This document shows, one piece after another, positions 1 to 13,189 of a stretch of 64,000 nt of DNA; position 1 is the stretch's first letter, and every line of letters begins with the position of its first letter. Position numbers and translations under genes: made by a program. The stretch is from Sipunculus nudus. Lineage: Eukaryota; Annelida; Sipuncula; Golfingiida; Sipunculidae. The DNA is taken from the NCBI GenBank assembly GCA_026874595.1, contig CM049311.1:60828453-60892452 (forward strand). Reading direction: 5' to 3'. The notes under the pieces are model-generated. The model did not search any database and was not told where the DNA came from. It was given only the letters and a program-made list of their open reading frames with translations.

Positions 1-613
1 TGGGGAATGTCAAGGTGTCGGAGTTACCGTCTGCAAACTCTTAACGTCAAAGTCAAGATGGTATAACTGGGTCTATAGCATGACCGGCTTGCCCTTTCTA
101 GGTCTCTCAAATAACCATTTTAAAAGGCCTTGTTGTTTCCGGAGTGACTTACTGAATGTCACTACCCACCTTCGCAACCTTCTTTGATCTTCTTGCTCGG
201 TCATCCTTACTGATTGTTAATTCAGCCACGCGACAAAGAACCAAAGAATATAATTTACTTGCATCATGCCTTCTCACAATACTTGTGTACAAGTTACGTA
301 TAACTTCCGGGTCACGTATAATTTGCCTACACGCATGAATCTTCATGAGTGTTTATGTCAATCAATACTATACATAAATATAGAAACAAAATCTGACAAT
401 ACTATGAAAAAATGTAAATATATGCAATACAACTAATTTAGTAAAAACATTTTTTATAAGGGTCATGTTTATGACTTTGTTTATGGCACTGGTCCTAATA
501 AATTATACGCTCACAATAAACTATACACAAACGGTCTATAGCTGGCTTCAGGTCAATATCAAAATAGTCTGACACCTAAACCATTCTAGGTCAAAGCAGT
601 ACAATTATTTTAA

Positions 614-616
<3 letters not shown>

Positions 617-676
<60 letters not shown>
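617..676. repeat. (TA)n microsatellite
   Basis: About 30 uninterrupted TA units in AT-rich sequence. It is the first of many long AT tracts in the window. Confidence 0.95.
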
Positions 677-679
<3 letters not shown>

Positions 680-2391
680 GAAAGCACAATGGATTCTCAG
701 CACCACAAGATGACCACTAAATAATTCAATGATAAACTTGGGCGGCGGATTAGGGTCAATACAGTCTTCATAAAACTATATTAACATACCAAGTTATGTC
801 TGTTTATAAGTAGAATTACCAGTGCATTGCCATAATATTGTATTGGTATAGTTTACAATTAAGACATTTATGTCCGATAAAAAAAGTTTATATATTATAT
901 ATGGATCTTAGAGTCAATGCTAATTCTAGAAAAGACGCGTTAAAAAACAATGCTTGCTCTCTATAAACATTCACATTCAAAGGAGTAAAGGAAAGTGAAA
1001 GCGAATATAGACGGGCAAAATCAGTAATTGTATATATACGTGCCTCAAGTTCTGTGTTACCATTTCTATAATTGCATATGCGGTTTAAAAAAAATTAAAA
1101 AGTAATTATTTCCAAATTTTACAAAAATACATGTTCTGTCCAGCTTAACTGATATTTAAAGTTTTTTTTTAAATGATAGGTTTATTTTTGTTTTTGTTGT
1201 GATGGTTAATACATTATGCAAGGACTAAAACCAAAAGCATGCTTTTTTAAGCCCCCTCCCGGCTTCCCACGCCCTGTAGGTGTTCTGTTCTATTTATAAC
1301 ACTGACATCATAATTAAGAAAGGACGGGTTTAGTTAGTATATAATGCAGGGGTGTTCACTTCACATGAAATCGTGAGAAAATAAGGAAAGACTTACGAAA
1401 CCAATCGATAATTCGGGGACATGTATAATTGTTATATTGATTCTTTTATTTACCACACACTTGTGTACGCGAAATCAGGAATCACAGAAATTACGTGTTC
1501 ACGGTTCATTAACTTGAACACTTGAGAACAACAGAAACTGTCACTCAGTGGCGCAACAGGTACCACCGCCCGTGAATCGGCGCAGTATTAATCGGTTGTG
1601 TATTCCCGACAGGGTGGTTGATAATGCACAGCTAATGGCCTGCTGCCCCGTCGTAATTTCTCTCCTCACTGCTGCCACCTCCTGGCAACACCAGGTGTTA
1701 ACTCGTGTCACTTCAAGCACACAAAAAAGACTTCTGTCTTATCATTAGTAATTGCAATTAGATCTTCATTCATTCAATTCCGTCGGCAGCCAAATGGCCC
1801 GTATTCACCTCGGAGACATTCCCCGCGGTGCTGTAATTGCATATGGCTGCCGAGGATTAGGTTACCGTGGGTGCGGTGAGCAGCCGGTTCCGTGTGACAT
1901 ATGCCACATTTTTAGTCATGACAACGAGGACCTGGAGATGGATTCTTTTGATACCGGTCTTATGGATTGTCATGGTTATGTTGATGAAATGAAAAAGGTT
2001 TATCTTGATTATGGGATAAGAAATACCCACGCACGGACGAAATAAAGTAAATCAGTTCGATGTGAAAATCGCTTTACAGACACCCGGAGTTTTGTTGTTT
2101 TAGCCTTGTTGACATTTATGCACTAGTTTTTATCTTTTAATGAATGAGTAAGGAAACAACTTGTTTTATGGAATAGCAAAACCGTATGGCAAACCAGACG
2201 ATAATATATTTGAGTAATTATATAGTATAATAAATCCTTGACAGGCTATAATAATAGTGTTTTTCCAGCTGATATATTTGATAATTTATTAATATTATAT
2301 ACTCAGAAAGCTGAAAGGGAAACTGAAAGTAAAAATCAGCCTTTCATGGAACTGTCCCTCTCGAGTACTTAATAAGTCGCATAAGAATTAA

Positions 2392-2408
2392 TCCCCCCCC
2401 CCCCCTCC
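2392..2408. repeat. Poly-C tract
   Basis: Near-pure C run, broken by one T, in AT-rich non-coding sequence. Confidence 0.9.
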
Positions 2409-2532
2409 CGAAATAACCACGTGCATCTTTAGACCACTATATATGTAAACCCTATAAATTAAAATATTTATGATGATAAAAAAATCACAAAAAGGAATGT
2501 TCCTTGTTATAGCAATGACGTTGCAAGTCTGG

Positions 2533-3037
2533 CAGTGACGAAGGACGTAATTCCCGACTTTGACGCGAGTCCAGACACAAGTCCACTTGTTTAAGGACTC
2601 GGACTTCGGCTCGGCGGTAATGGACTCGGACTTGTACGTGGACTCGAATGCAAGAGCTCACGAAATCAGGTGGAGTCCATCGCGATTCCAGTAGAAGGAA
2701 AGCTCTTGTCACATGCTGTAAAGTCATTTATACACATGTGCAAACTATTAACAGGAAAGAGATGTACATGTAAATGACTAATTATTCCATGCTTTATAGC
2801 TCGGGAGTTAATGTAATTAAACATTTAAGTAAACATTGTGTAACTTTAAAATGAAACATACTAATGGTAATTATAAATTTAAATTTTAAATTGCTTTGAA
2901 AAATACGACTTTATTGGACTCGGACTTTCGACTCGGGTTCCAGATGATTCGGCCTCGAAGAAAGTGAATTGAATTCAAACCTCAAAGACTTGCACTGGCA
3001 ATCGGACTCGAACGGTGTGGACTGAAACGCAGCTCTG
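2533..3037 (-). mobile_element. Non-autonomous hAT-like element built of GAGTC/GACTC repeats, CpG-rich copy
   Basis: The body is a degenerate series of GGACTC, GGACTT and GAGTCC motifs around an AT-rich centre. The left end reads CAGTGACGAAGGAC. Reverse-complemented, the right end reads CAGAGCTGCGTTTCAGTCC, and its CAGTCCACACC segment matches the left end of the element at 53878-54356, so the two belong to one family in opposite orientations. The flanking 8-mers AAGTCTGG and ATGTCAAG agree at only 5 of 8 positions, so the target duplication is decayed or the boundary is slightly off. I count 26 CpG in 505 bp. No open frame is expected or seen. Assignment to hAT rests on the CAG termini and on the better-preserved sister copy. 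Confidence 0.55.
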
Positions 3038-6000
3038 ATGTCAAGGCTCTAATTTATTCATTTGTTTCACTAAGTTACACTTGGCAAAGGTATGCACTCG
3101 CCCCAATAATACGTTTATTGGCCTTTTTATATTTTTTAAATTGTATATATACTCTGTTGAGTGAAGAAATCCTGCAAAAAAAAGTAAGACGGAAGTCAGT
3201 TCGTGCTCTTTGGAAAATGACTCGCCTCATGAATGCCTGAGAAACATTTGAGATGTCGAAAAATACATGTGTTACATTTTAATAGATACTGAATTCATTT
3301 GCATTCAAGAAAATTGAAACAATATCAATACAACGTCACCATGAATGTAAAAGGAAATTTCCTAAAGCTGTTCAGTGGTCTATCTGCAAGATAAGGAAAC
3401 CAAATGTGTTGATACATGCATAAAATATTCAAGCGAAATAGAAATATACGGAGCCTTTTAATGATTCTGTAGATTTATCTTAATTTTACCAAAAAATGGA
3501 ACATGATTGCAGACACACTGACTTTAAACAAACTTTACACCAAGCCTTTAATTAATTTACTTAATTTTCTTTTTTGTCGAAAGAAAACACCATAATATTC
3601 GTCAATGGTAATTGAAAAAAATCTATAACTCTGAACCCGCTATGACCAAAACATTCATGGTATAAAAGCAAACATGCATGGACGCCATCGGTGCTTGTTG
3701 CTCCCGATTTTGGCCGAGACCATGCATGTCTATACAGTCTCCGAGTGACTATCAGTCATTCTTCTTGTATCCAAAAACGGATATGCACACGTGTAATGAG
3801 GTAGGAAAAACCAACATGGACATGTGGTCCGGATAATTTGGCCAGTACCCGCACCCACCCACCGTCTTACAACCTACCTGACAAAGGGACAGATGGGATA
3901 CCTAGCCCACCAGCCCGGCTCGTGTGCAGGACCGGCGGCCTGGACCACGAGACCTTTGATCAGGAGGCTGTCTGTTGACTTGAGGGATCCGACGGTGTGC
4001 AGAAACACGGGCCTCAATGGATTCTGATAATGGTTAAAGAAAACAATACCATGAAAACAAGCGTTCACCAATTAGGGTCTGATTATCTATGAATAGCATG
4101 CAGCCGCTCCGGCTTTAAATGATCAGGGCTTTAAAGCATTGCTTCGTCGCAACGCGTGCGCCCTAAATTCCCTTACTGGACATTGGAAGATTTAATAAGC
4201 TTATACGCCAACTGTATAAACACCCTCCTTCTACTGCTGTATCACAGTGTTCAGATTAGGATCAGCATGGCTTGGTTTTATAAGGGAATCACAATGCATG
4301 AATATGAGCCCATATATATATATTGATGAATTCAAGTGTTAAATTTGATATCTTCAAATCTTCAAATGACCATAAACCTGTTGTTCCTGAACAATCAGCC
4401 CCGGCAGCTGTGGCCGCATTACGGCAGACGACCTCCCCTATATCCAACCTTCATGCAAAGGGTATACCCCATGTTAAACCCCATGTCCTGGTATGCATTG
4501 TATATTCCTTTCGTTTTTTTAGAGTACATACTCTGTTTCTGTTGACATATACGTACCATGTTCTTTGCACAAATGTAATTAGCAAATTACACATTTAACT
4601 CGGTTTATCTTCAGCAAGGACGTTCTGTTTTTACCCGTTATTCTGTTTGTCGGTTTATTCGTCTGTTAGCAAAGTTATGCAGAAACTACTTGGACTGTTT
4701 TCATGTAACATAGCGGACGGGCGGTACATCAGAAAAGAAAGACCCCCATTAATGTTTTATGTATAGTAGGGAATAAAGGGGGGTGGTTGTTATATGATCA
4801 TTTCGTCCTTGTATATATACAGGTTTGCCGTCTGCTGGGTACGATTCTATTTTTGGTTGTTTATTTCTTCATGTAAACATTATCACACTTGTCAGTCTTA
4901 AAACCAAAAAGGATCCCAAATTCGAACCAAATAGATTACCGCTCAGGCCAAAATGTAGTGATGGAGCCCAGACTGGACTGTCAGAAAGACATATGAGACC
5001 AAGACCTTGAGAGCATATATCTATACCAGATTGTCATCTACTCCCTTATACGTTTCCACAGCATATCATGCAGTGACACTGCCCCCCCCCCCCCCCCCCC
5101 CGTCCCCACACACGCACACACATACACACTTGCACACAGACCAAAGCACAGAGTTTCGTATTATTAACAGCTCACTAGACAAAGGTTTGAACATTTAACC
5201 TCTTTTCTCGAGGAAAGAAAATGTTAAAGGGTAAATCAAATATGGACGCAATGTATTGGGCATACTTTATAAAACCTGAGTTTCTGTTTAGTCAGAAGAG
5301 AGACCAGAACCTCTGAAATATAGACCTGCACACGAAACAATCGATCTCAAGACCGGTCTCGAGACCAAGACCAGTTTTGAAAACTACATCACCGTTGTTG
5401 TACTCACGTTTTCTCTACCTCATTATCATTGTTCCTTTTACTTTTTTCCTGTCTATCTGTTACCTGCACATTTCCTTCACTATGGCAAGTTTGTGACTCA
5501 CCCCCTTATTATAACCTAGGGTGTATTACATATTAAGTCTATAACTATTACTGAAGCAATACCTAGAGACCTTTAATTTGATCAGTACCACATGCCGCTT
5601 CTTTAAGTACTAGAGTAGAAGTTGACACACACCCACACACATATATATATGCATGGCTACATGGGCAATCTATATATTCTGTGTACATGTACTACCGTTT
5701 TATTTAACTTCAGAAAGAAATGTCCATAAAATGCCAGTCGAGTTTATGTTATGTTTTATGATGTATGATTAATAATAGAAGGATCAGATGAACCTGCACG
5801 GAGTAGTTTAACTTACACCAGTCGTCTTAAAATGTTAAACAGAACAGCCTTACACAAGGTTTAAAAGGTTAAATCTGAACATTTTGTTATCATGTCGGGC
5901 CAAGACGTAACTGGAGATAGTGACTGCAGTAAGTCATTCTAAACGTTATTTTATTGGCTCACATCACCCTTGTCCTGACATTTTTATTGGCGCTGCTCTG

Positions 6001-6273
6001 GGTGGTAATACATATCATTAGATTTTTGCTGTGCTTGCTGTGTTGAAATGATCACCACGGCCCAATTTAAGCTGGTGGGCCTAATTGATACCCGCACGTT
6101 AATCATACATTAACAAGCCATTTTGTCACCTGTCCTTCCAGATCGGAAAGCAATCAAATCCAGTGCGCCGAGTGCTTCTATCGCCACCTCTTGGTTATGA
6201 GTAGAACTAAAGTGCAAACGCTTGCTCGCCCCTTGTGTTTGTCATAGAGACGTTAGTATAATGAAAAGAAAAA
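3038..6273. other. Intergenic sequence, no gene recognised
   Basis: It contains a GC-richer patch at about 3830-4030, which is open on both strands for 65-67 codons, a poly-C/CA-rich tract at 5082-5131, and a short GACC/GGTC-rich stretch at 5298-5382 recalling the GAGTC elements. A splice-acceptor-like sequence ends at 6140 but is followed by only about 20 open codons. None of this adds up to a gene. Confidence 0.5.
5082..5131. repeat. Poly-C tract followed by CA-rich stretch
   Basis: Twenty consecutive C residues at 5082-5101 run into a CACACACA-rich stretch. The 63-codon open frame across it encodes only polyproline and histidine-threonine runs and is not a gene. Confidence 0.9.
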
Positions 6274-6561
6274 TTATTGTGGAGCACATTAAAGAGAGAA
6301 ATGTTAACACAATTAAATGCTTGTCTTTCATACGTTTATTAAATTTGAAAATTAATGCAATATTTTTAGATATGATTGTGAAAAGTCTATTTTTTACCTT
6401 TTGTTATTCCTATATCATTATGGAGCACATAAAGGAGAAAAGAAAAAGAAAACACAATAAAGTGCTTGTTTTTCATATGTTTATTAAAATTTGACAATTA
6501 ATGCAATATTTTATATATATATAAGTAAAAAGTCTAATTTTTACCTTATGTTATTTCTATA
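6274..6561. repeat. Tandem duplication, period about 141 bp
   Basis: Two adjacent copies share TGGAGCACAT, then AATTAATGCAATATTTT, then AAAAGTCTA, TTTTTACCTT and TGTTAT in the same order. The GGAGCAC landmark lies at 6281 in copy 1 and 6422 in copy 2. Copy 2 has gained a short ATATAT run. The open frame across it is a by-product of the duplication. Confidence 0.8.
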
Positions 6562-7353
6562 TCCCACATTCACAAATAAAAACTAATTAATATTTATCAT
6601 ATTTGAATATTTATATTGTTTTTAAAAAATTAATAAATCTTACACACGGTACCATGGTTGTTAGGAATGCGCATTTATATAAGGCATGGCTGAACAAAAC
6701 GGTGTTTAAATGTATATGTACTAAATACTTTATATAGACCGCTATCTTCATAGTATGCCGATCTTTACAAGAAATATTCTTTCCGAATGCATGACGGCTG
6801 TGGCATGGATAAGTCAGAAATGGTGTGTGTCCATTCATACGATGTTGCAATGTCCGAATTCTGCCGATGACGATAAAACATGCTTGCATAACTGGGAAAC
6901 TGGTTATAAAGGCATTGCGTCTCGAAACACTGTCGTTCACAAGATCGGGTTCGGCTCGAATGGCATGGCTGGGTCTCCGCTGCTGGGATCGGTAGAGGGA
7001 ATGTAGGTTGCTTCTGGTTTTGTGGCTGTGAATGCTGTAGCTTTCCTGAAAAGATCACCGACTAGAGATGGACGGTGGCGGCCTTTGCGGCTCTTCTTTG
7101 CGGCCTTCTGCTTGGCTTAGTGTGGCATTGCGTCTGTTGGCTCAGAGGTCTTGACCACAGCAACCTGTAGCTGCTCGAAGATCGTAAACTTTCTTTGGCT
7201 GGCCGAATTCTTAGAAAAAGAGTTTTGGATGGAAATGTCTACTCAAATCAATGATAAAAAAGGATGCTTATACAAAATGATAAATTTATATAGAATACAA
7301 GAGAGAAACACTCTATAAAGGATATATAGGACAAGAACTGCGTTTTCAAGTAA

Positions 7354-7435
<82 letters not shown>

Positions 7436-8894
7436 ATATACCACAAATTTCATACCTGTAAACAATATAAGTGTCAGTCAGACACGACACGTTTGGTGAT
7501 AAAGATGACTGCAATATTCATCAGGTTTTTATCAGATCACGCATGCGTGTGTACACATGGCAGGTTTAATTAAAACCTAATAAAAAACAAAGATTTACTG
7601 CAAATGTCAGAAGATGGATATATCAGTAATAAGTAAACACGCAGTGGATCCCCCCCTGTTGCGCTTACGGGGATGATTCTGAGGTTAACTCTATTCAGGC
7701 ATACAGCTCTAACCCCAGCGTACCGGCACGTCTAGACACGACGCGGATACGGACGGGGGGCACAGAGGATGGACATGTGAAGTTACTCAACTTTGACAGC
7801 AGATGTCACAAGGTCACCTTGGACATAGTCACCGTTATATAAGACTTTCGCCCTCGTTTCGTCTTGGGCACACAGACAGTAGGAACAATTTGTCGCTCAC
7901 TGACAAGTTTAATTTGGCTACTGGAAAGGGCCTCCGGGGTTTAAAAGGAACCCCCCATGGACCCCACCCTGTCGTGGAAGGGAGTGAGCCCCAAAAATAA
8001 GGCTTACCTAAGGTGAATGTAATGAGAGGACATGTGTGAATAGCTCCGGCTACCTGGTCTAAATACCGTGACACCTGTAACCCGACCCTCCCGAGTTCAC
8101 TGTTGGATGTCTCTAAGCACCAAACAAAGAAATATATAAACAGGTTTAGTGGAGGAATGGAGTTAAGCGTCACACACGCACACACATGAAAATGACCAAA
8201 TAAGAAAGCTCTGAACAGTGTCAGGGGAGGAACGGTATTCCGAAATTATACTTATACTAGCTGATAGACCCGGTATACCCGGCTTATTACCGGGGTTAGG
8301 GAGATATATTAACTGAGATGAGAAATGTTGGCTCATTTTTTTCTATTCTAAAAGTTTACAGAAAATATAGGTTTTCAGTGGGAAACTGTCTCCATAAGAT
8401 ATGTAGAAACATTTTGGCACGACTGCAGAATAACTCACGCACCTCTCAGAGGCACAACACTTCTGTGAACTGAAAACGTTTCTAGGTATACAGCTGCTTG
8501 TACCTTAGTTTTGCCACTTACTTTTAAATTACATGAATCCTTAACATCATACCGTCCGTTTGTATAAACTCATAACCTGGTGGAGACATTGCGTGAGTGA
8601 TCCTGCAGTCGCTCCAAAATTTTAACATTTATTTTGTGGTTCTGTCCTCGTGGCAAGAAATTTATAGCCCGGTATGTTTACCTTGATGACCTGGCCAGTA
8701 ATGGTTTTTACATTGCGAACCGGAATGAGACGCGGGGGCATTCAGGTTTTCGATGATATTTGACTGGATTCTATCGGTGGACGTACAAAGATTATAGGTT
8801 GATGTGAGGAACACATGAAAGACTTATTAAATGTACGTTGCAAGGAAACTGTTCTGAAGAAAGAAACAGAAATATGCATACCTCGTATAAGTAG
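6562..8894. other. Intergenic sequence, no gene recognised
   Basis: AT-rich with a GC-richer patch at about 7640-8200. Short overlapping open frames of up to about 116 codons occur on both strands at 6611-7058 and 7803-8185, without recognisable domains or a consistent splice structure. It also contains a compound (AT)n/(GA)n microsatellite. Confidence 0.5.
7356..7430. repeat. Compound (AT)n-(GA)n microsatellite
   Basis: An (AT)n tract at 7356-7399 is followed directly by (GA)n at 7402-7430. The 88-codon minus-strand open frame through it reads only alternating IY and SL runs. Confidence 0.95.
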
Positions 8895-9015
8895 CAGAAG
8901 CGGACCCAACGGGACTCCATGCAGAGGGTCCGTATTCATTTTCAACCGCCGCAATTTTTTTTCATCGTATCAGACAAATTTTGAGGCCTGAAACCCCCGA
9001 CACCATCCCAGCCCT
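8895..9015. mobile_element. Degenerate member of the GCGGAYCC element family
   Basis: It starts CAGAAGCGGACCCAACGG, the same terminus as the right end of the 11324-11534 element read in reverse. Inside, it shares GGGTCCG followed by CCGCCGCAAT with the copy at 26427. The right boundary is uncertain: CCCAGCCCTG at 9006-9015 is a possible decayed inverted terminus. No matching target duplication was found. Confidence 0.4.
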
Positions 9016-11075
9016 GTTCCTGAAATTGGGACCTTGAATTAGGTTTTGTCAATAATCCTCCTGGGTTGAACTATCCATTTCATAAAGCAAGAAACATGTG
9101 TTTTTCTCTTTTACTGACCACGCACGTGGGTCAAATCCCTCATTGAAAGCAAGCGTTATTCATATGAACAATAGACCTCAGTGTTAGAGGTTAAGTGACC
9201 ACGATGCACGCATTCCGGTTATTGCCGAAGGCAGTTCGGCTGTGCTCGGTAAAAAAAAAAACGGAAAAATCACTATGTATATTAAATATGTATATTAAAA
9301 ATTATTTATTTTCATATCGCCTATGTCACTGCGGGGATTATAACCTTTAAAATGATGTATGGCACAATATTGTACACAGTGCGGTTATAGAGAACACTGC
9401 GAACAAACGTGAACCAAATTCCGTTTATAAGTATTAGATATTCGCACATACACATGCATCCTGTTAAACAAATGAAAATAAAGATATACAACCATTTTTT
9501 ATAAGGAAATGGAGTTATATTTCACATACACACATAAAAACACACGTTAAACAATCTTGCAATGATAAAATTTCCTTATTAGAATACAGATGTACAAAAA
9601 AAACATCATCACCTTGTTCCGGGTCTTACCTATGCATCCATTACAGCCACCGTGAACACAAACAGACAGACCTCTGGCAAACTTTGTTGCCAATTTATTG
9701 TCCGAAATATTTACAATCATTACACCATGTAATTAACGGTCAATGATATTAGTTAATTATAACGAGTACGTTGCAGAATATTTTACCAGACATGCACTGT
9801 ATACATTTCTGTGGATGATAAACTGTAACATATACCGACACATAGACAGAAAGACAGAGAGGGAAGATAGATGGAAACACACATGCACACACACACATAG
9901 AGAGAGAGAGAGAGAGAGAGAGAATATATTGAAATATCTTTAGTCCATTTTAGCGACCGTCACCTTATCCGCGTGAGGTATGTGAGAGACTGCGCGAGAT
10001 TAGAGAAAATTGATCTTCATTGAATAAAAGTTACTGATTCATATATTCATAATTTCCGTGATTATATAATAACTAAATAATGAATATAAGCCATACAGAT
10101 AATATATTACATGTAACAACCTGTGAGAACCAAATTAGTTAAGTTTTTTCTGTGTTTTTTATTTTTACATGTATTGTGTTATACCCGTTACCTCGATATC
10201 GCATGAAGATTGACAAAATCACCTTAAATATTAAGATAACTAAATCAATTTGCTTGGGATAAATATTGCTGATTATGCGTTTTCTTATTACGTCTTGTTC
10301 ATTTCCGGGATGGTCTTGCAGAGACAGCCGCAGCTTCCGGTGGCAGTCGTGTATATAACTCCGGTTAATTTAATCAACCATGTATGGAGATTTCCTATGC
10401 AAGGCTAAATGGCAGTTCCGCAGATAATATAAACACGAATATGATTAATCAATTATTTATTTATTCACTAGAAGTGGTAGTCATGCAGCGAAATAAGTGT
10501 CATCGAGACGGTTGTGCGATGGGTACTTAAGAATTATAACACCACAACCCGCGTGGCAGCCGGCTCATTTCGTCAGCCATATCGGTATAATGGCTACCTT
10601 AATAAAGCATTCAAATATTATAATTTGTTGCCAAGTGACACTGGGTTAAGCGGAAAGCAGGAGCTACCCATGGTTGTGTCGTGAACAGTGATTATGTCTT
10701 GTTGTGTATTGTTAATGCACAATGCAGAAAACCATTCCTTTCATCAAGGAATCTCCGTTGCGCAAATCGAGCGTGAAATTAGTGCCACGCGAACAAAGTT
10801 CATTTGAGATAAGATTTTACAGTGATAGCTTTATATGAGAACTTTTGTACATGAAGTTATTTATTCCATTAATGTAGAAACAACAAAAATTGTTAAGCAA
10901 TGTGTATCGCAAGTACATATGATTTTGTGTAACGGGACGCTATATACATGCATCAAGTAGCTTTAAAGTATTAACTTTTTCATACATCAAGTTATAATTC
11001 GTATACATGTCACGCACAGTCATCAGAGATTTCTGCTTAAACCATTTCAAAATATAGGTATACTTATCGGTTATA

Positions 11076-11079
<4 letters not shown>
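9016..11079. other. Intergenic sequence with a short GA microsatellite, no gene recognised
   Basis: Mixed AT-rich sequence with frequent CpG, including GC-richer patches around 10310-10370 and 10500-10800. A (GA)n tract lies at 9899-9923. No open frame of interest. Confidence 0.5.
9899..9923. repeat. (AG)n microsatellite
   Basis: About 12 AG units following a CACACA-rich stretch. Confidence 0.9.

Positions 11080-11131
<52 letters not shown>
11080..11131. repeat. (AT)n microsatellite
   Basis: About 26 AT units. The overlapping minus-strand open frame is only a YI repeat. Confidence 0.95.
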
Positions 11132-11138
<7 letters not shown>

Positions 11139-11323
11139 TTATAAATGTGTGTATGTATGTATTTCATGACTGAATTAAACCCCATTTATTTTATTTACCC
11201 GCTCTTTTCTTTATCCATAAAACTCATTACTTGAACAACACTCAATAGAGCGCATACCTCCGCCAATACCAAACAACTCAACTGAATCCGCCCCTTTATC
11301 CGGATCCAAAATTAACCCTGGTC

Positions 11324-11534
11324 CAGGGGCGGATCCAGGATTTAGGAAAGGGGGGGGGTCTAACCCAGGAGGACAAATTAAAACCCTAAAAAAGGTCCTC
11401 AGGTCTGAAAAGGTGGGGGGGGGGGGTCCAGGCGGCAAAATTTTGACTGAAGCCCTAAAAAAACGTTTTTGATGAAAAGGGGGGGGGGGGTCCGGACTCC
11501 CTGGAGCCCCCCCCCCCCCTTGGGTCCGCTTCTG
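11324..11534. mobile_element. 211-bp MITE-like element with CAGGGGCGGATCCA termini
   Basis: The left terminus CAGGGGCGGATCCAGG and the reverse complement of the right terminus, CAGAAGCGGACCCAAG, form imperfect inverted repeats (CAGnnGCGGAyCCA). The direct repeat TGGTCCA occurs at 11319-11325, overlapping the first CA of the element, and again at 11535-11541 immediately after it. This is consistent with a target duplication whose exact edge is ambiguous. The interior carries three poly-G runs and one poly-C run with CCCTAAAAAA and CTGA-type spacers, typical of this family in the window. The 113-codon minus-strand open frame across it is a translation of homopolymers and is not a gene. Confidence 0.65.
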
Positions 11535-13189
11535 TGGTCCATGCCACGCCATTACTCCACAGCATACCCTTCAATATAGACTTTATGAAAATGGGTGCCG
11601 ACTTTTTTTCCTTTGACCTGTCAACAGGCAACTAAAAAAAGGGTGCGTAGAACAGAACCTCCTTGTTGCAGGTAAATTTGGCCGTATATAAAGAAGGTTC
11701 GTATTAGCGAACCAAAATAGTCACTAATTTTAAAACCCTAACCTGATGCATGTGTGGCATTCCGTGTACACTAGACAGATCCTGTATTCTCGATATTTCA
11801 CGTGCTCATGTACTTAGTATTTGCATTGGCATATAATTATACAATTTTCCGCTTCGTTACAAAATATGAATGACAGCATAAAAAATTTGTATAAAATTAA
11901 CCTATATTTGCCTATGGGAACTTGCAGATGAAATTAGCTGTTGAAGTATCATATTATAATAAACTATTATAAACAGTTTCCGGGATTGTTTTGCTGAGTG
12001 TGTAGAGGTAAACCGGGTTTAAATATGACAAATGATGCTGGATGTGTTCATTGATGGAGAGCTGGCTCCTCAATAGGCCAATGGCAAACCGGTTGAGTTG
12101 ACACAATGAGACGGCCACGCGAATGGCACATTCCAAAACACAACGGATGCGGCCGGGCGTGACGGAATCTCCCGACACACCTGCCGTAAGACAACCTGCT
12201 TTACGAGGCTTCGGCACCTGTCACTCAGCAGGACACGCACCATGTATTATTATGCAAATTTTTGCTCACGCGTGTATTCTTATCCCCGACATGAGTCTGT
12301 AAGAAGTTCATCAATGATGACTGTCAGCATCTTATAATAATGCTCATTCAGGGGCACCGGCTATCCAGGGGCACACGTTGCGCGTGGCAGTACACTATAC
12401 AAAGCTGAAAATCCCTGTGCTAAACAAACTGGTATAGGATTTGGATCACTTGGAGGAGACGAGAATTAAAGCACCAAAGCCAGGTCACCTGTTGTTAACA
12501 AACCGACACGAACCACAAATCCTTTGATGTGCTTGGCCACAAGCCAGCCCCCAAGTTGTCAACAGGGCATATTTGTAGTGCCTCGCGTTACCGTAATGTG
12601 ATTTTTTCATGTAAAATCATTTTTACACACGACAACAGTCCGATGTCTTCATTATATTAAAGAGCGTAATAGATTCTACTACATATATGTAAAGGCATGG
12701 AATCGTCCGTTTGTATCCAGTGCTCCCCTGGGTCAGGGAGTACATTATTCCTGCAGAACAGAACACAAACGTACTGCATGTATGCTCAAACCTCAGAGGG
12801 GCACAGGGTTCACCCAGTGACAGGTGGTGATCTCATTATCAAATCATCTCATTAAAATAAATAAGCCTCAATATCCTACCATTATAATACTCAATTCAAA
12901 ACGCCGCTCAGCTGTAGAGGATATAAACGAAAGACAATGATAGAGCATTCAAACAAGTCATGCACCCATCACATGTGATCCGTTACAGAAACCCCTTATA
13001 CGCTACCTATATAGCCTACCTTCCACGTTTAAGAACCTTATATATACCTTTTTCGATATAATCCTGCCTTTGTAATAGATAATATAATTCTGTAAAAAAA
13101 ATAGTTGCATATCAGTTTTGATTAAACAAACGTAACAGATCAAGCACGTTCTTTTGTCTTCTTTTTGCATTACATGCAGAACAAAATTA
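11535..13189. other. Intergenic sequence, no gene recognised
   Basis: AT-rich with a GC-richer part around 12050-12550. An 87-codon minus-strand open frame at 11954-12217 has no recognisable domain. Nothing else can be named. Confidence 0.5.

Larger units (their letters stand above)
1..2532. other. AT-rich intergenic sequence, no gene recognised
   Basis: This stretch holds one long (AT)n tract (listed separately) and a GC-richer patch near 1540-2045. That patch includes a 97-codon open frame at 1752-2045 whose composition is not absurd, but it has no recognisable domain and no splice-site support. CpG is frequent. I see nothing else that can be named. Confidence 0.5.

Noticed and set aside
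1752-2045. 97-codon plus-strand frame with cysteines and plausible composition
   Set aside because: It starts with an ordinary ATG but has no recognised domain, splice context or repeat support. Kept only as a note in the intergenic entry.
6123-6200. Possible exon after a CACCTGTCCTTCCAG acceptor
   Set aside because: Frames close within about 20 codons and no donor precedes the stop.
7356-7430. Open frames through AT/GA/CT microsatellites here and at 10940, 25431, 34672, 36379, 39002, 39278 and 50385
   Set aside because: They encode only alternating IY, SL or RE dipeptides from simple repeats.
11211-11552. 113-codon proline/glycine-rich minus-strand frame
   Set aside because: It translates the G and C runs of the 11324-11534 element.
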